From: Verrucomicrobium spinosum DSM 4136 = JCM 18804
GTDB lineage: Bacteria > Verrucomicrobiota > Verrucomicrobiia > Verrucomicrobiales > Verrucomicrobiaceae
NCBI RefSeq assembly: GCF_000172155.1
Contig: NZ_ABIZ01000001.1
Coordinates: forward strand, 3,319,105-3,383,104
DNA: 64,000 bases
Reading direction: 5' to 3'
Under the pieces are notes generated by a model. The model saw only the letters and a program-made list of their open reading frames with translations. It did no database searches and was not told the origin of the DNA. Below, one piece after another: positions 8,158-15,564 of the stretch. The position numbers and the translations under genes are program-made. Position 1 is the first letter of the stretch. Each line of letters opens with the position of its first letter.

Positions 8158-9927
8158 ATGCCCGAAACCGCCATCAAGACCGAGCGCGTATTTTTAGGCA
8201 CGCCCGTCTCTGGCGGCGTGGCTCGCGGGGTCGTGCGTCTCATTGGAGGCGCCTTCGAAGAACCCCACCGCCGGATCATCCCGAGGGGGAAGATCGATGC
8301 AGAGATCGAGTGCTTCTATGCGGCTGTCGAAGCAACGCGTGAGGAACTGGAGGCCCTCATGGCGCGACTGGACGGAGAGGAGGACCGCCACTCCAGAGAG
8401 ATCCTGGAAATGCACACCATGGTGCTGAACGACAGCCTGATCACTGACCAGGTGGAGGAGGCGATCCGGGAATATCGGGAGTGTGCCGAGTACGCCTACT
8501 ATCGGGTGGTCCGCAAATGCATTGACTCATTTCAGCGCATCCCAGACTCCTACATGCGCGAGCGAGCGCTCGATATTCGTGATGTCGCCCAGCGGGTCTT
8601 GCGTCACCTCACCGGAGACAAGCGGGAAGTGGACCACTCGGACACTCCTGCCGTGTGTATTGCCCATGACCTGACTCCCAGTGAGACCGCGCAGCTTGAC
8701 CGGAATCAAGTCCTCGGTTTTGCGGTGGAACTTGGGAGCAAGACTTCCCATACCGCCATCGTGGCCCGGTCGCTCAATCTCCCTGCCGTGGTGCGTCTGC
8801 ATGGGATTTGCGAAGAACTTTACAATGGAGACGAGGTGCTCCTCGACGGAGATGAGGGGCTGTTGATCCTCAATCCCACCAAGGAAACCCTGGCGCGCTA
8901 TCGCAAGCGTGAGGCCGCTGCGGAGAAGCGTGAGGCTGCCTTGCTGGCCCAATGTGGGGAGCCCGCAGTCACTCTCGACGATCGGCGCATCACTGTCGCC
9001 GCCAATGCAGAGTTCGTGGAGGAGATTCCCCACATTCAGGAGTGCGGTGCCGAGGGGGTGGGTCTCTTCCGTACAGAGTTCCTCTATTTGGAAAATCCTG
9101 ACGCGCCTGAGGAAAAGCTCATTGAGGTCTATACTGAGGTAGTCAGGGCCATGGCCCCTCAACTGGTGGTCTTCCGCACCCTGGATCTTGGCGGTGACAA
9201 ACTGGACCCCGCGTATGCCGAGGAGGCGGAGCAGAATCCTTTCTTGGGCTGGCGGGGCATTCGAGTTTCCCTCGCCCGGCCGGAAGTCTTCAAGCGGCAG
9301 TTGCGGGCGATCCTGAAGGCGAGCCAGTACGGGCGCGTGGCCATCATGTACCCCATGGTGTCCAGTGTCCGTGAAGTCGTCGAGGCGAACCAACTACTCG
9401 ACGAATGTCAGGCGGAGCTCACGGCGGCAGGGGAAGCCTTTGATCCCAAGATCCAGCGGGGTGCCATGATCGAGATTCCCAGTGCCGCGGTCATCGCTGA
9501 CCTGTTGGCACCTCATGTGGACTTTTTCAGCATCGGGACGAATGACCTTGTGCAATACACCCTGGCGGTGGACAGGGTGAATGAGCGCGTCTCAGAACTC
9601 TACCAGCCCTCCCATCCCGCCGTGTTACGGTTGATCAAGACGGTCGTGGAGGCGGCGCACCGTCAAGACGTCTGGGTGGGAATGTGCGGGGAGATGGCTG
9701 GAGACATCGCCTTGACTCCGTTGCTGGTGGGATTGGGGCTTGATGAGCTGAGCGCCTCCAGTGGCCAGGTTGCCAAGGTCAAACACGCCATACGGAAGCT
9801 AAATTCCGTCGAATGCGTGGAGTTGCTGGAACGCAGCCTGAAGGAGTCGGACGCGCTGAAGATCCAGCATGAGGCACAGAAATTCGCCCGGAAGCATTAT
9901 GGCGACCTGATGCCTGAGACCCACTAG
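8158..9927 (+). CDS. ptsI: Phosphoenolpyruvate-protein phosphotransferase (Enzyme I)
   Basis: EI transfers phosphate from PEP to HPr. I prefer the ATG at 8158 (589 residues) over the in-frame ATG at 8098, because homology starts with VFLGTPVSGGVARG about ten residues later. Domains in order: EI-N helical domain (about 10-140); swivelling phosphohistidine domain with GSKTSHTAIVARSLNLPAVV, active His198; PEP-utiliser TIM barrel from about 265. The barrel shows GLFRTEFLYL, FRTLDLGGDK, GIRVSL and the C-terminal DFFSIGTNDLVQYTLAVDR and MCGEMAGD motifs. All expected catalytic residues are visible, including the Cys of MCGEMAGD. Third gene of the hprK-ptsH-ptsI unit. Confidence 0.95.
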   Translation: MPETAIKTERVFLGTPVSGGVARGVVRLIGGAFEEPHRRIIPRGKIDAEIECFYAAVEATREELEALMARLDGEEDRHSREILEMHTMVLNDSLITDQVEEAIREYRECAEYAYYRVVRKCIDSFQRIPDSYMRERALDIRDVAQRVLRHLTGDKREVDHSDTPAVCIAHDLTPSETAQLDRNQVLGFAVELGSKTSHTAIVARSLNLPAVVRLHGICEELYNGDEVLLDGDEGLLILNPTKETLARYRKREAAAEKREAALLAQCGEPAVTLDDRRITVAANAEFVEEIPHIQECGAEGVGLFRTEFLYLENPDAPEEKLIEVYTEVVRAMAPQLVVFRTLDLGGDKLDPAYAEEAEQNPFLGWRGIRVSLARPEVFKRQLRAILKASQYGRVAIMYPMVSSVREVVEANQLLDECQAELTAAGEAFDPKIQRGAMIEIPSAAVIADLLAPHVDFFSIGTNDLVQYTLAVDRVNERVSELYQPSHPAVLRLIKTVVEAAHRQDVWVGMCGEMAGDIALTPLLVGLGLDELSASSGQVAKVKHAIRKLNSVECVELLERSLKESDALKIQHEAQKFARKHYGDLMPETH

Positions 9928-9957
9928 GCTTTGTGAAGCAAAGTAGGAATCCGCCTT

Positions 9958-10737
9958 TCATGCAGGTAACGCCGCTACAGGGGCGGTTTTTTTGCCTCGC
10001 GCTGATTTTTGGCTGGCAGGGAGACGCTCATTGACTGCAATGGCAGCGCGACAAGCATCGCCAAAGAGCAGGCGACGCGCGGGGTCGAGTTGAGCCGACA
10101 GCTTGACCATCCATTTCTGCAGCAGTCCCTGAAGAGGCATGTGGGTCCACTCGTGTGCCAGGGCGTCGCTTAGATCGAGATCGATGGTGTGAATCTCCGT
10201 TTCCAACTCGGCAGAAGGTGCGGGGAGGGTGACGTCCACTCCATCCAGCAGGTCCATCATGCGGGCTGCTCTGCTATTTTCCCAGACCGTCTCGGCCTCA
10301 TCGTACTCGCTTCCGGTAGCCATGTGGAAGACGGCGTACTGCACCTGATCTCCATACGTCCGCGCGGCAGAGAGCACGCCATCGAAGCTCTCCTCGTCAC
10401 TGGTTACCGGCAGGGCCATCAATATCTCCAGTGCGTCCCGTTCGAGAGATGCCAGAATGCTGAAGTGTTCGAGGTGCTCGGAGACCGCTTCTGCAAGCCC
10501 TGACTCCACCTCCAGCAGCACCAGATCGACCGCTTGAAGGTAAGGTTCCAGGCCATTTTGATAGAGGGCATCCACCGACAGGCGCTGGATACCATCTTCA
10601 TCATCCCCCTCTGCTTCCGTGAGGCAAAGCGCCAGATGAGGCACTTGATGGCGATCCAAGTAACGCTGGAGGACACGCATAAGAGTGGTTTTACCGGACC
10701 CCGTGAAGTCGTTTTGGATGAGAATCAGCCTCTTCAT
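9958..10737 (-). CDS. P-loop ATPase of unknown role (MipZ/VirC1-like fold suspected)
   Basis: A 259-residue cytoplasmic protein starting MKRLILIQNDFTGSGKTTLMR, a Walker A (GSGKTT) immediately after the first strand. Further motifs: a hydrophobic strand DLVLLEVESG at about 70, then ALEILMALPVTSDEESF. The spacing resembles SIMIBI-class NTPases that use a bare strand-loop at the very N-terminus, such as VirC1, MipZ or plasmid ParA relatives. The deviant-Walker lysine of ParA is not obvious. The C-terminal tail (about 235-259) is basic then Ala/Pro-rich. It is a monocistronic gene convergent with ptsI and preceded by a strong promoter. No ParB partner or transfer genes are adjacent, so the function stays open. 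Confidence 0.65.
   Translation of the reverse strand: MKRLILIQNDFTGSGKTTLMRVLQRYLDRHQVPHLALCLTEAEGDDEDGIQRLSVDALYQNGLEPYLQAVDLVLLEVESGLAEAVSEHLEHFSILASLERDALEILMALPVTSDEESFDGVLSAARTYGDQVQYAVFHMATGSEYDEAETVWENSRAARMMDLLDGVDVTLPAPSAELETEIHTIDLDLSDALAHEWTHMPLQGLLQKWMVKLSAQLDPARRLLFGDACRAAIAVNERLPASQKSARGKKTAPVAALPA
9971..9993 (+). terminator. Weak terminator-like hairpin after ptsI
   Basis: A short CCGC/GCGG stem is followed by a run of seven T residues, 45 nt past the ptsI stop. The stem is only four to five pairs. The site overlaps the 3' codons of the convergent ATPase gene, so it would serve ptsI only. Confidence 0.35.
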
Positions 10738-10765
10738 AGAAAGTGGTGTGGGTTAACTTTGATAA

Positions 10766-10794
10766 TCTATATAAATACAACGAATGCCAGTCAA
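10766..10794 (-). promoter_or_regulatory. Sigma70-like promoter of the P-loop ATPase gene
   Basis: On the minus strand TTGACT (10789-10794) and TATAGA (10766-10771) are separated by exactly 17 nt. They lie in an AT-rich tract ending 29 nt upstream of the ATG at 10737. This is the most canonical -35/-10 pair I found in the window. Confidence 0.6.
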
Positions 10795-11037
10795 TATGAA
10801 AATTATGGTTAAATTGATAATTTCTAAAGCATCTGGTGCGATGTGACATAGTGCTGGCCGAAAATTTTTAAACAACTTGGAAAATCACCCCCATTTGGGT
10901 GATCGGTATAGCGCTGGGGGCGGCTCGAGGCCGGTACAGCATTCTAGCTATGTCCCGAGTTGATTTAGCCCGGCTCGGCTTGAAATGGGTACGGTGAGTC
11001 GGAGGCAATAACCCCAGCCAATGCAACGAGCACCGTT
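10795..11037. other. Intergenic region with a small hairpin
   Basis: The part next to the ATPase promoter is strikingly AT-rich for this genome; composition then returns to GC-rich toward 11037. A perfect 7-bp hairpin, ATCACCC/GGGTGAT with a 6-nt loop, lies at 10884-10903. No credible ORF or tRNA is present. A small RNA or a degraded gene cannot be excluded. Confidence 0.4.
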
Positions 11038-11928
11038 CTAGAGGTACTGTCCGCGCAGATAGTCTTCCAGCGCTTCCTGCCAGGCCCTCGGCGTGGTGCC
11101 AGAGAGTTCCATATAGCGGCTGATGTCAAAAGCGGTGAACTCCGGTCGGGCCGCTTTGAAAGCGGGGAAATTCACCCGAGACTGACCTTGCACGGTAGTC
11201 GCTCGCAACGGCAAACCGAGTGAGGCAGCGATGTCGAGCGTCTTCTGCCCGTACTCCTGCCAAGTGCAGGAACCGCTATTGCAGAGGTGGAGGATGCCGC
11301 GATACCGGGTGTCCGAGATCATGGGCTCAATCCATTCAGCGAGATCATCGCTGAAAGTGGGGCAGGATACCTTGTCGGCGATGGCGAAGACTTCGTCATT
11401 CTCCAGCGCGCGTTTGAGAATCATGTCCGGAAAACTGGGCCGGTCTTTGCCAAAAAGCCAGGAAACGCGCACTACCAGGAACTCGGGAGAGGCATTCAGC
11501 ACCGCTTGCTCGCCTACCAGCTTGTGTCGTCCATAGACATTGATGGGCTCTGCCAGGTCGCTCTCCTTGCGGGGGAGAGGGTCATTCCCGCTGAAGACAT
11601 AGTCAGTACTGATGTGGATCAACCTCGCACCATGAACCTTGCAGTACTCAGCGAGCCTGGCAGGGGCCTCGGCGTTCGTCTTGAGAGACTCTTCGGGGTG
11701 CTCTTCACAGAGGTCCACATTCGTTGTGCCCGCCGTGTAGATCACCACGCTGGGGTGGTGACTTTGCAAGTATGGAACAATCGCATCTGACTGCGAGAGG
11801 TCGAGGTCTGCGCGACGCACCGGCACCACATCATGTTTCGGGGCATACTTCGTCACGAGCGCTGAGCCCAGCCGCCCGCCCGCTCCAATGATGACAACCT
11901 TTCCGCCCTGAGTCATGCGAGCGGGCAT
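11038..11928 (-). CDS. RmlD-like NAD(P)-dependent sugar-nucleotide reductase
   Basis: Extended short-chain dehydrogenase of the dTDP-4-dehydrorhamnose reductase type. The Rossmann motif is GAGGRLGSAL near the N-terminus, followed by YTAGTTNVDLCE. The RmlD hallmark HISTDYVFSG and the catalytic YGRHK (YxxxK) are present. I chose the ATG at 11928 (MPARM...); 11916 is equally possible and an ORF start at 11985 is less likely. It is divergent from a GDP-mannose dehydratase-like gene, with about 125 bp between the starts. The context suggests the two enzymes work in one 6-deoxyhexose pathway, for example 4-keto reduction after dehydration. Whether the carrier is GDP or dTDP cannot be read from the sequence. 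Confidence 0.82.
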   Translation of the reverse strand: MPARMTQGGKVVIIGAGGRLGSALVTKYAPKHDVVPVRRADLDLSQSDAIVPYLQSHHPSVVIYTAGTTNVDLCEEHPEESLKTNAEAPARLAEYCKVHGARLIHISTDYVFSGNDPLPRKESDLAEPINVYGRHKLVGEQAVLNASPEFLVVRVSWLFGKDRPSFPDMILKRALENDEVFAIADKVSCPTFSDDLAEWIEPMISDTRYRGILHLCNSGSCTWQEYGQKTLDIAASLGLPLRATTVQGQSRVNFPAFKAARPEFTAFDISRYMELSGTTPRAWQEALEDYLRGQYL

Positions 11929-12054
11929 AGTGGCGTGATCAGGGGGGGAGGCAAGCAGTTTCTGCTCGTCGCATTTCGGGGGCATCGGTCAAACTCCTGT
12001 CCGCCTCGCCTTCGATCTTGCTCAGAGTCAAGATCGTGCCACGATGGCGTGAGA

Positions 12055-13023
12055 ATGAAGCGGGCACTCATCACTGGGATCACGGGGCAGGATGGCACCT
12101 ATTTGGCGGAACATCTGCTCTCTCTCGGGTATGAAGTGCATGGTCTGGTGCGCCAGACGAATCTCGAAAGTCTGGAAGGAGGGAGGACTGGGGGGGGGCT
12201 TAGTCAGTGCCTCTTGCATGCGATCAGTCTGGACAGCTTTCCCGGGCTGCACCGCCTCATCAAGAAGTACAAGTTCGATGAGTGCTATCACCTCGCTTCA
12301 GTGAGCTTCGTGGGCGAGCATCTGGCGGATGGTTTTCACACCATGTTTGCCAACATCAGTGGCACCCATTTCCTGCTCGCCACCCTTCAGGATCTGCAAC
12401 CGGACTGCCGGTTCTACTTTGCGGGGAGCAGTGAGATGTTTGGTCGGCCCACAGAGGCTCCCCAGTCGGAGCAAACGCCATTTCTTCCGCGCAATCCTTA
12501 CGGTATCAGCAAGGTGACTTCTCATCATCTGGTGCGGAACTACCGGGAGTCTTATGGGATGTATTGCGTGACCGGCATTTTATACAATCATGAGAGTCCC
12601 AGACGTCGTCCTGAATTTGTGACGCGCAAAATCACCCGGGCGGTAGCCCGGATCGCGTCAGGGCAAAAACAACATCTCGAACTGGGGAATCTGGACGCCC
12701 TTAGAGACTGGGGCTATGCGCCGGACTACGTGCGTGCGATGCATTTGATGGTCACGCAGCCTGCGCCCAAGGACTATGTTCTCGCCACCGGCCATCTGCG
12801 CACCGTCCGTGAATTTTGCGCGGCGGCCTTCTCGCAGGTAGGATTGGATTGGCAGGAGCATGTGGTCAGCGTTGATCGCTTTTTCCGTCAGGAGGACGCT
12901 GTGCCATTGGTGGGAGATTCCAGCCTCATTCGTGCTGAGCTGGGGTGGTCCCCCAAGTGCACCTTTGATGAGATGGTTCGTGAGATGGTGGAATATGACT
13001 TGACCCTCGTCAGGCAGCCTTGA
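12055..13023 (+). CDS. gmd: GDP-mannose 4,6-dehydratase-like protein
   Basis: A 322-residue extended SDR. The start at 12055 (MKRALITGITGQDGTYLAEH) fits the typical Gmd N-terminus with its GITGQDG nucleotide-binding motif. Further motifs: YHLASVSFVGEH, the FYFAGSSEMFG serine region, RNPYGISK (YxxxK) and the Gmd-specific SPRRRPEFVTRKI loop used in tetramer and substrate contacts. The DWGYAPDYVRAMHLMV stretch near residue 220 is also typical. The residue usually following Ser in the dehydratase triad (S-x-E) is visible as SSE. It makes GDP-4-keto-6-deoxymannose, precursor of GDP-fucose, rhamnose or perosamine. The divergent RmlD-like gene is the obvious candidate for the next step. Slightly shorter than usual (about 340-370). 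Confidence 0.88.
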   Translation: MKRALITGITGQDGTYLAEHLLSLGYEVHGLVRQTNLESLEGGRTGGGLSQCLLHAISLDSFPGLHRLIKKYKFDECYHLASVSFVGEHLADGFHTMFANISGTHFLLATLQDLQPDCRFYFAGSSEMFGRPTEAPQSEQTPFLPRNPYGISKVTSHHLVRNYRESYGMYCVTGILYNHESPRRRPEFVTRKITRAVARIASGQKQHLELGNLDALRDWGYAPDYVRAMHLMVTQPAPKDYVLATGHLRTVREFCAAAFSQVGLDWQEHVVSVDRFFRQEDAVPLVGDSSLIRAELGWSPKCTFDEMVREMVEYDLTLVRQP

Positions 13024-13043
13024 CGGGAGATCTCTCCCCGCTC

Positions 13044-13220
13044 TTATGGCCGGGCTTCGACCGGCTGCGCTGACTTTCCGGCCTCCTCATGCCCTTGGGA
13101 CCAGATCATGCCCCAAGTGATGATGGTGGCGATGAAGGCGAACAGAATGGCGAGGACGACTCCGACAAGCAGGGCTCGATTCTTGGGAATGGGGGCGGGG
13201 TTGGGTGGTTCCAATTTCAT
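13044..13220 (-). CDS. Small single-span membrane protein
   Basis: A 58-residue protein starting at the ATG complement at 13218-13220. The first 15 residues are Pro-rich (EPPNPAPIPKNR), then one transmembrane helix covers about residues 16-40 (LLVGVVLAILFAFIATIITW). A short polar tail HEEAGKSAQPVEARP follows. This layout, Pro-rich head then one helix, is common for verrucomicrobial small membrane proteins. The longer upstream reading of the frame has non-coding character, so I used the internal start. Convergent with gmd (20 nt between stops). Function unknown. Confidence 0.55.
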   Translation of the reverse strand: MKLEPPNPAPIPKNRALLVGVVLAILFAFIATIITWGMIWSQGHEEAGKSAQPVEARP

Positions 13221-13402
13221 GGGGGCACGAGGTTGCTGGAGATGAGTTCCTGCCACTGAATCGCGAGTCCCCATGCGACTGACCGCGAGGAAGTCTGCAT
13301 GCGCCTCCCAGTGGGGGAGGGCTGGGAGGGCTGGGAGGGCAACTTGGAAGGCCCAGCTTGTCTGGTTCAGGGAAATTGACTTCCCGCCGCCATGAGGGGG
13401 TG

Positions 13403-14395
13403 TTACTTCGTTGCCGCAGCCGGCTGCGATGGGACAGGGGTTGTCGCAGGCTTCTTCACTGGTGTACTGGGCAGGGTGGTGGTGCCGAGCTTGAAGGGGG
13501 CGCTGGGTTCCTGACTCAGCAACTGGAACTTGAACCATTCCACCATACGGGTGGTGTCCTGGGGCATCTCCTGCCAGCCGCCGTGGCCGGCGCCATCGCG
13601 AATGAGGAGCTCGCACTTCACGCCAAGCTCCTGGCACTTTTCATGAAATCTTGTGGATTGAGTGTGGGAGACCTGAGGATCCGCATTGCCGTGCACGATG
13701 AAGATGGGGGGCTGGCCCTTGTGCGCCCAGTAGATCGGGGAGAGCTCTCGTCCCAGCTTTTCCCGGCCTTCGGGCGTATCGGACTCGGGGCCGAACGCTG
13801 CTTTGTACGCGGCGAGGCGCCCGATCCCCACGGCGTTGTCCCCTGGCTCAAACCAGTTGAGGTAGTCGGTGGGTGGGTAGAAACAGGCCACGGCATTGAC
13901 AGCGCTGCTCTGGCGATCCACGGGGTCCTTGGCTTTGGGATCTCCAGCGCCTCCGCGGGTGGCGAGCATGAGGCTGAGGTGGCCTCCGGCGCTGCTCCCC
14001 GTCACACCCAGCTTGTTGGGATCCACGCCGTATTTGGCGGCATTGGTGCGGATGAATCGGACGGCTCTATTCAGGTCGGCGACGATCTCCGTCACTTGGA
14101 AGCGGGGCTGGGTGCCGTGGACCACGACAAAGGTGGTGAAGCCGGCCTGGGGCCAGCCTCCGTCATTGATGCCGTTGTGGTTGGACTTCCATCCTCCACT
14201 GACAATCTTGATCACGCCTGCACCGTTGGGATTGGCGGGCTTGAAGATGTCCATGGTCAATGCCACCCCATCGTGTTTGGTGTAGATCACGTCTGTAATG
14301 CGTTCGACTTGGGCGGGTGACTCGGCTTGAGCGGCGCTCCAACAGAGCGTGAGGCCTACGGCGAAGAGGGAGAGGAATCGTGCAGGTTGTTTCAT
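13403..14395 (-). CDS. Secreted alpha/beta-hydrolase (esterase/lipase, BD-FAE type)
   Basis: A 330-residue exported esterase. I use the ATG at 14395, which gives the signal peptide KQPARFLSLFAVGLTLCWSA with cleavage after AQA. The nucleophile elbow is GVTGSSAGGHLSLML (G-x-S-x-G with the serine of SSAGG). The oxyanion region VIKIVSGGWKSNHNG stands in place of the HGGG motif of HSL enzymes. The acid and histidine lie in IVHGNADPQV and IRDGAGHGGW. The C-terminus is a Thr/Pro/Ala-rich linker-like tail of about 35 residues. Family members deacetylate or de-esterify plant polysaccharides, which fits the sulfatases in this window, but the true substrate is not visible. Confidence 0.82.
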   Translation of the reverse strand: MKQPARFLSLFAVGLTLCWSAAQAESPAQVERITDVIYTKHDGVALTMDIFKPANPNGAGVIKIVSGGWKSNHNGINDGGWPQAGFTTFVVVHGTQPRFQVTEIVADLNRAVRFIRTNAAKYGVDPNKLGVTGSSAGGHLSLMLATRGGAGDPKAKDPVDRQSSAVNAVACFYPPTDYLNWFEPGDNAVGIGRLAAYKAAFGPESDTPEGREKLGRELSPIYWAHKGQPPIFIVHGNADPQVSHTQSTRFHEKCQELGVKCELLIRDGAGHGGWQEMPQDTTRMVEWFKFQLLSQEPSAPFKLGTTTLPSTPVKKPATTPVPSQPAAATK

Positions 14396-14441
14396 GGAAT
14401 CAAATTGAGGAAAGCGAGGTTGATGTGGGCCTGACACCGAT

Positions 14442-15416
14442 TCAGGGGTGCTCGTCCAGCGCCCCTTGTTCCTTCAGGAACTGGAGTTGTTGCACCACCT
14501 GCCGGTCGCGAAGGGCCACCAGCCCGGCGGCGTCCCGGTTTGTCCAGTCATAGAAGCCTTGCCCTGCTTTCATGCCGGTGTGGCCGTCTTGAAGGCGGGT
14601 GGTGAGAGATCGTGCGGGTTCGTGGTTGGCAGCCAGGTGGGGAAAGAGGTAGGTCTCAATGCTCTGCACAAGGGGCAGGCCTACAAGGTCCATGTTTTCA
14701 AACGGACCCAGAGCTGGCAGGCGGAGCGCAAAAGTCCATTTCACGACGCGGTCCACATCTTGCGCTGTGCACACGCCGGCATCCACCAGAGCCAGAGCCT
14801 CCCGCCACATGGCATGCTGGAGGCGGTTGCCGATGAAGCCGGGCACATCGGCACAGCGCACGGCGATTTTGCCCGCATGCTGGAGGAGGGTCATTGCCCG
14901 TTCCGCCTGAGCTTCTGGGGTGCCCGCACCAGGGATGACCTCCACTACAGGAATGAGGTGAGGGGGATTCCAGAAGTGCGCCCCCACCAAGATGCCCTCC
15001 AGGCCGCTGCCTCGGGCCATGTCTGTGACGCAGAGAGCGCTGGTGCAGGTCATGATCAGCGCCTTGCGCTCCCGGCAATGCGTGAGTTGGCTGAGTAGGG
15101 CGGTCTTCTGTTCCATTTCCTCCGCCACGCATTCCAGAATGGCATCGGAGGTCCGATCTATCTGCTCCAGGCTGGATTCCAGCGTCAGAGTGCCCCCTGC
15201 ATGCGGAGCGGGACCGAAGTGCTCGTTCAGAAAGGCTTCTGTTGCATCCGTGGTTTCTTTGATCTGGGGGTGTTTGGCCACGTTGCGGGCCCAGAGCGCC
15301 ACGGCATGCCCCGCCCGTCGAAACAGCACGGCGGCGGCGGCTCCCATCTGCCCCGCTCCGAGGATGCCAATGCACTGAGGTGAGAGAGGCGGGGTAGGGG
15401 AGGTGGCAGTGGACAT
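14442..15416 (-). CDS. 3-hydroxyacyl-CoA dehydrogenase (single-function)
   Basis: A 324-residue NAD-dependent dehydrogenase of the FadB/Hbd class. The Rossmann motif CIGILGAGQMGAAAAVLF lies at about 15-32. LECVAEEMEQKTALLSQL is the adenine-proximal helix. The GAHFWNPPHLIPVVEVIPG motif includes the catalytic histidine, and the glutamate follows in VEVI. DVPGFIGNRLQHAMWREALALVD starts the C-terminal dimerisation domain. The length is a little above the usual 280-310. The residue after the catalytic His (W rather than F/N in HFFNP) and the missing enoyl-CoA hydratase partner mean it could also be an L-gulonate or carnitine dehydrogenase-type member. Separated from the esterase gene by 46 nt on the same strand. 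Confidence 0.82.
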   Translation of the reverse strand: MSTATSPTPPLSPQCIGILGAGQMGAAAAVLFRRAGHAVALWARNVAKHPQIKETTDATEAFLNEHFGPAPHAGGTLTLESSLEQIDRTSDAILECVAEEMEQKTALLSQLTHCRERKALIMTCTSALCVTDMARGSGLEGILVGAHFWNPPHLIPVVEVIPGAGTPEAQAERAMTLLQHAGKIAVRCADVPGFIGNRLQHAMWREALALVDAGVCTAQDVDRVVKWTFALRLPALGPFENMDLVGLPLVQSIETYLFPHLAANHEPARSLTTRLQDGHTGMKAGQGFYDWTNRDAAGLVALRDRQVVQQLQFLKEQGALDEHP

Positions 15417-15486
15417 GGGTGTAGAGCGAGCTGGCTATAACGGTGAGTGAGTGGCAAACCAATCTCGTCAGGGGCAGAAAATGGCT

Positions 15487-15514
15487 GGATTCAACTGGAT
15501 TCAACTGGATTCAC
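15487..15514 (+). repeat. 10-bp tandem repeat upstream of the maltokinase gene
   Basis: GGATTCAACT occurs twice in a row (15487-15496, 15497-15506) and a third, imperfect copy follows. It sits 50-80 nt upstream of the chosen start codon. It could be a simple slippage product or a protein-binding repeat. Confidence 0.6.
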
Positions 15515-15564
15515 TCCGGGTCTCCGCTAGCGTGGCCCCAGGCTCCTTCCAGACAAGACCTCGC

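Noticed and set aside
13403-14320. Plus-strand ORF covering the esterase gene
   Set aside because: Complement of a gene with signal peptide and GSSAG nucleophile motif; no features of its own.
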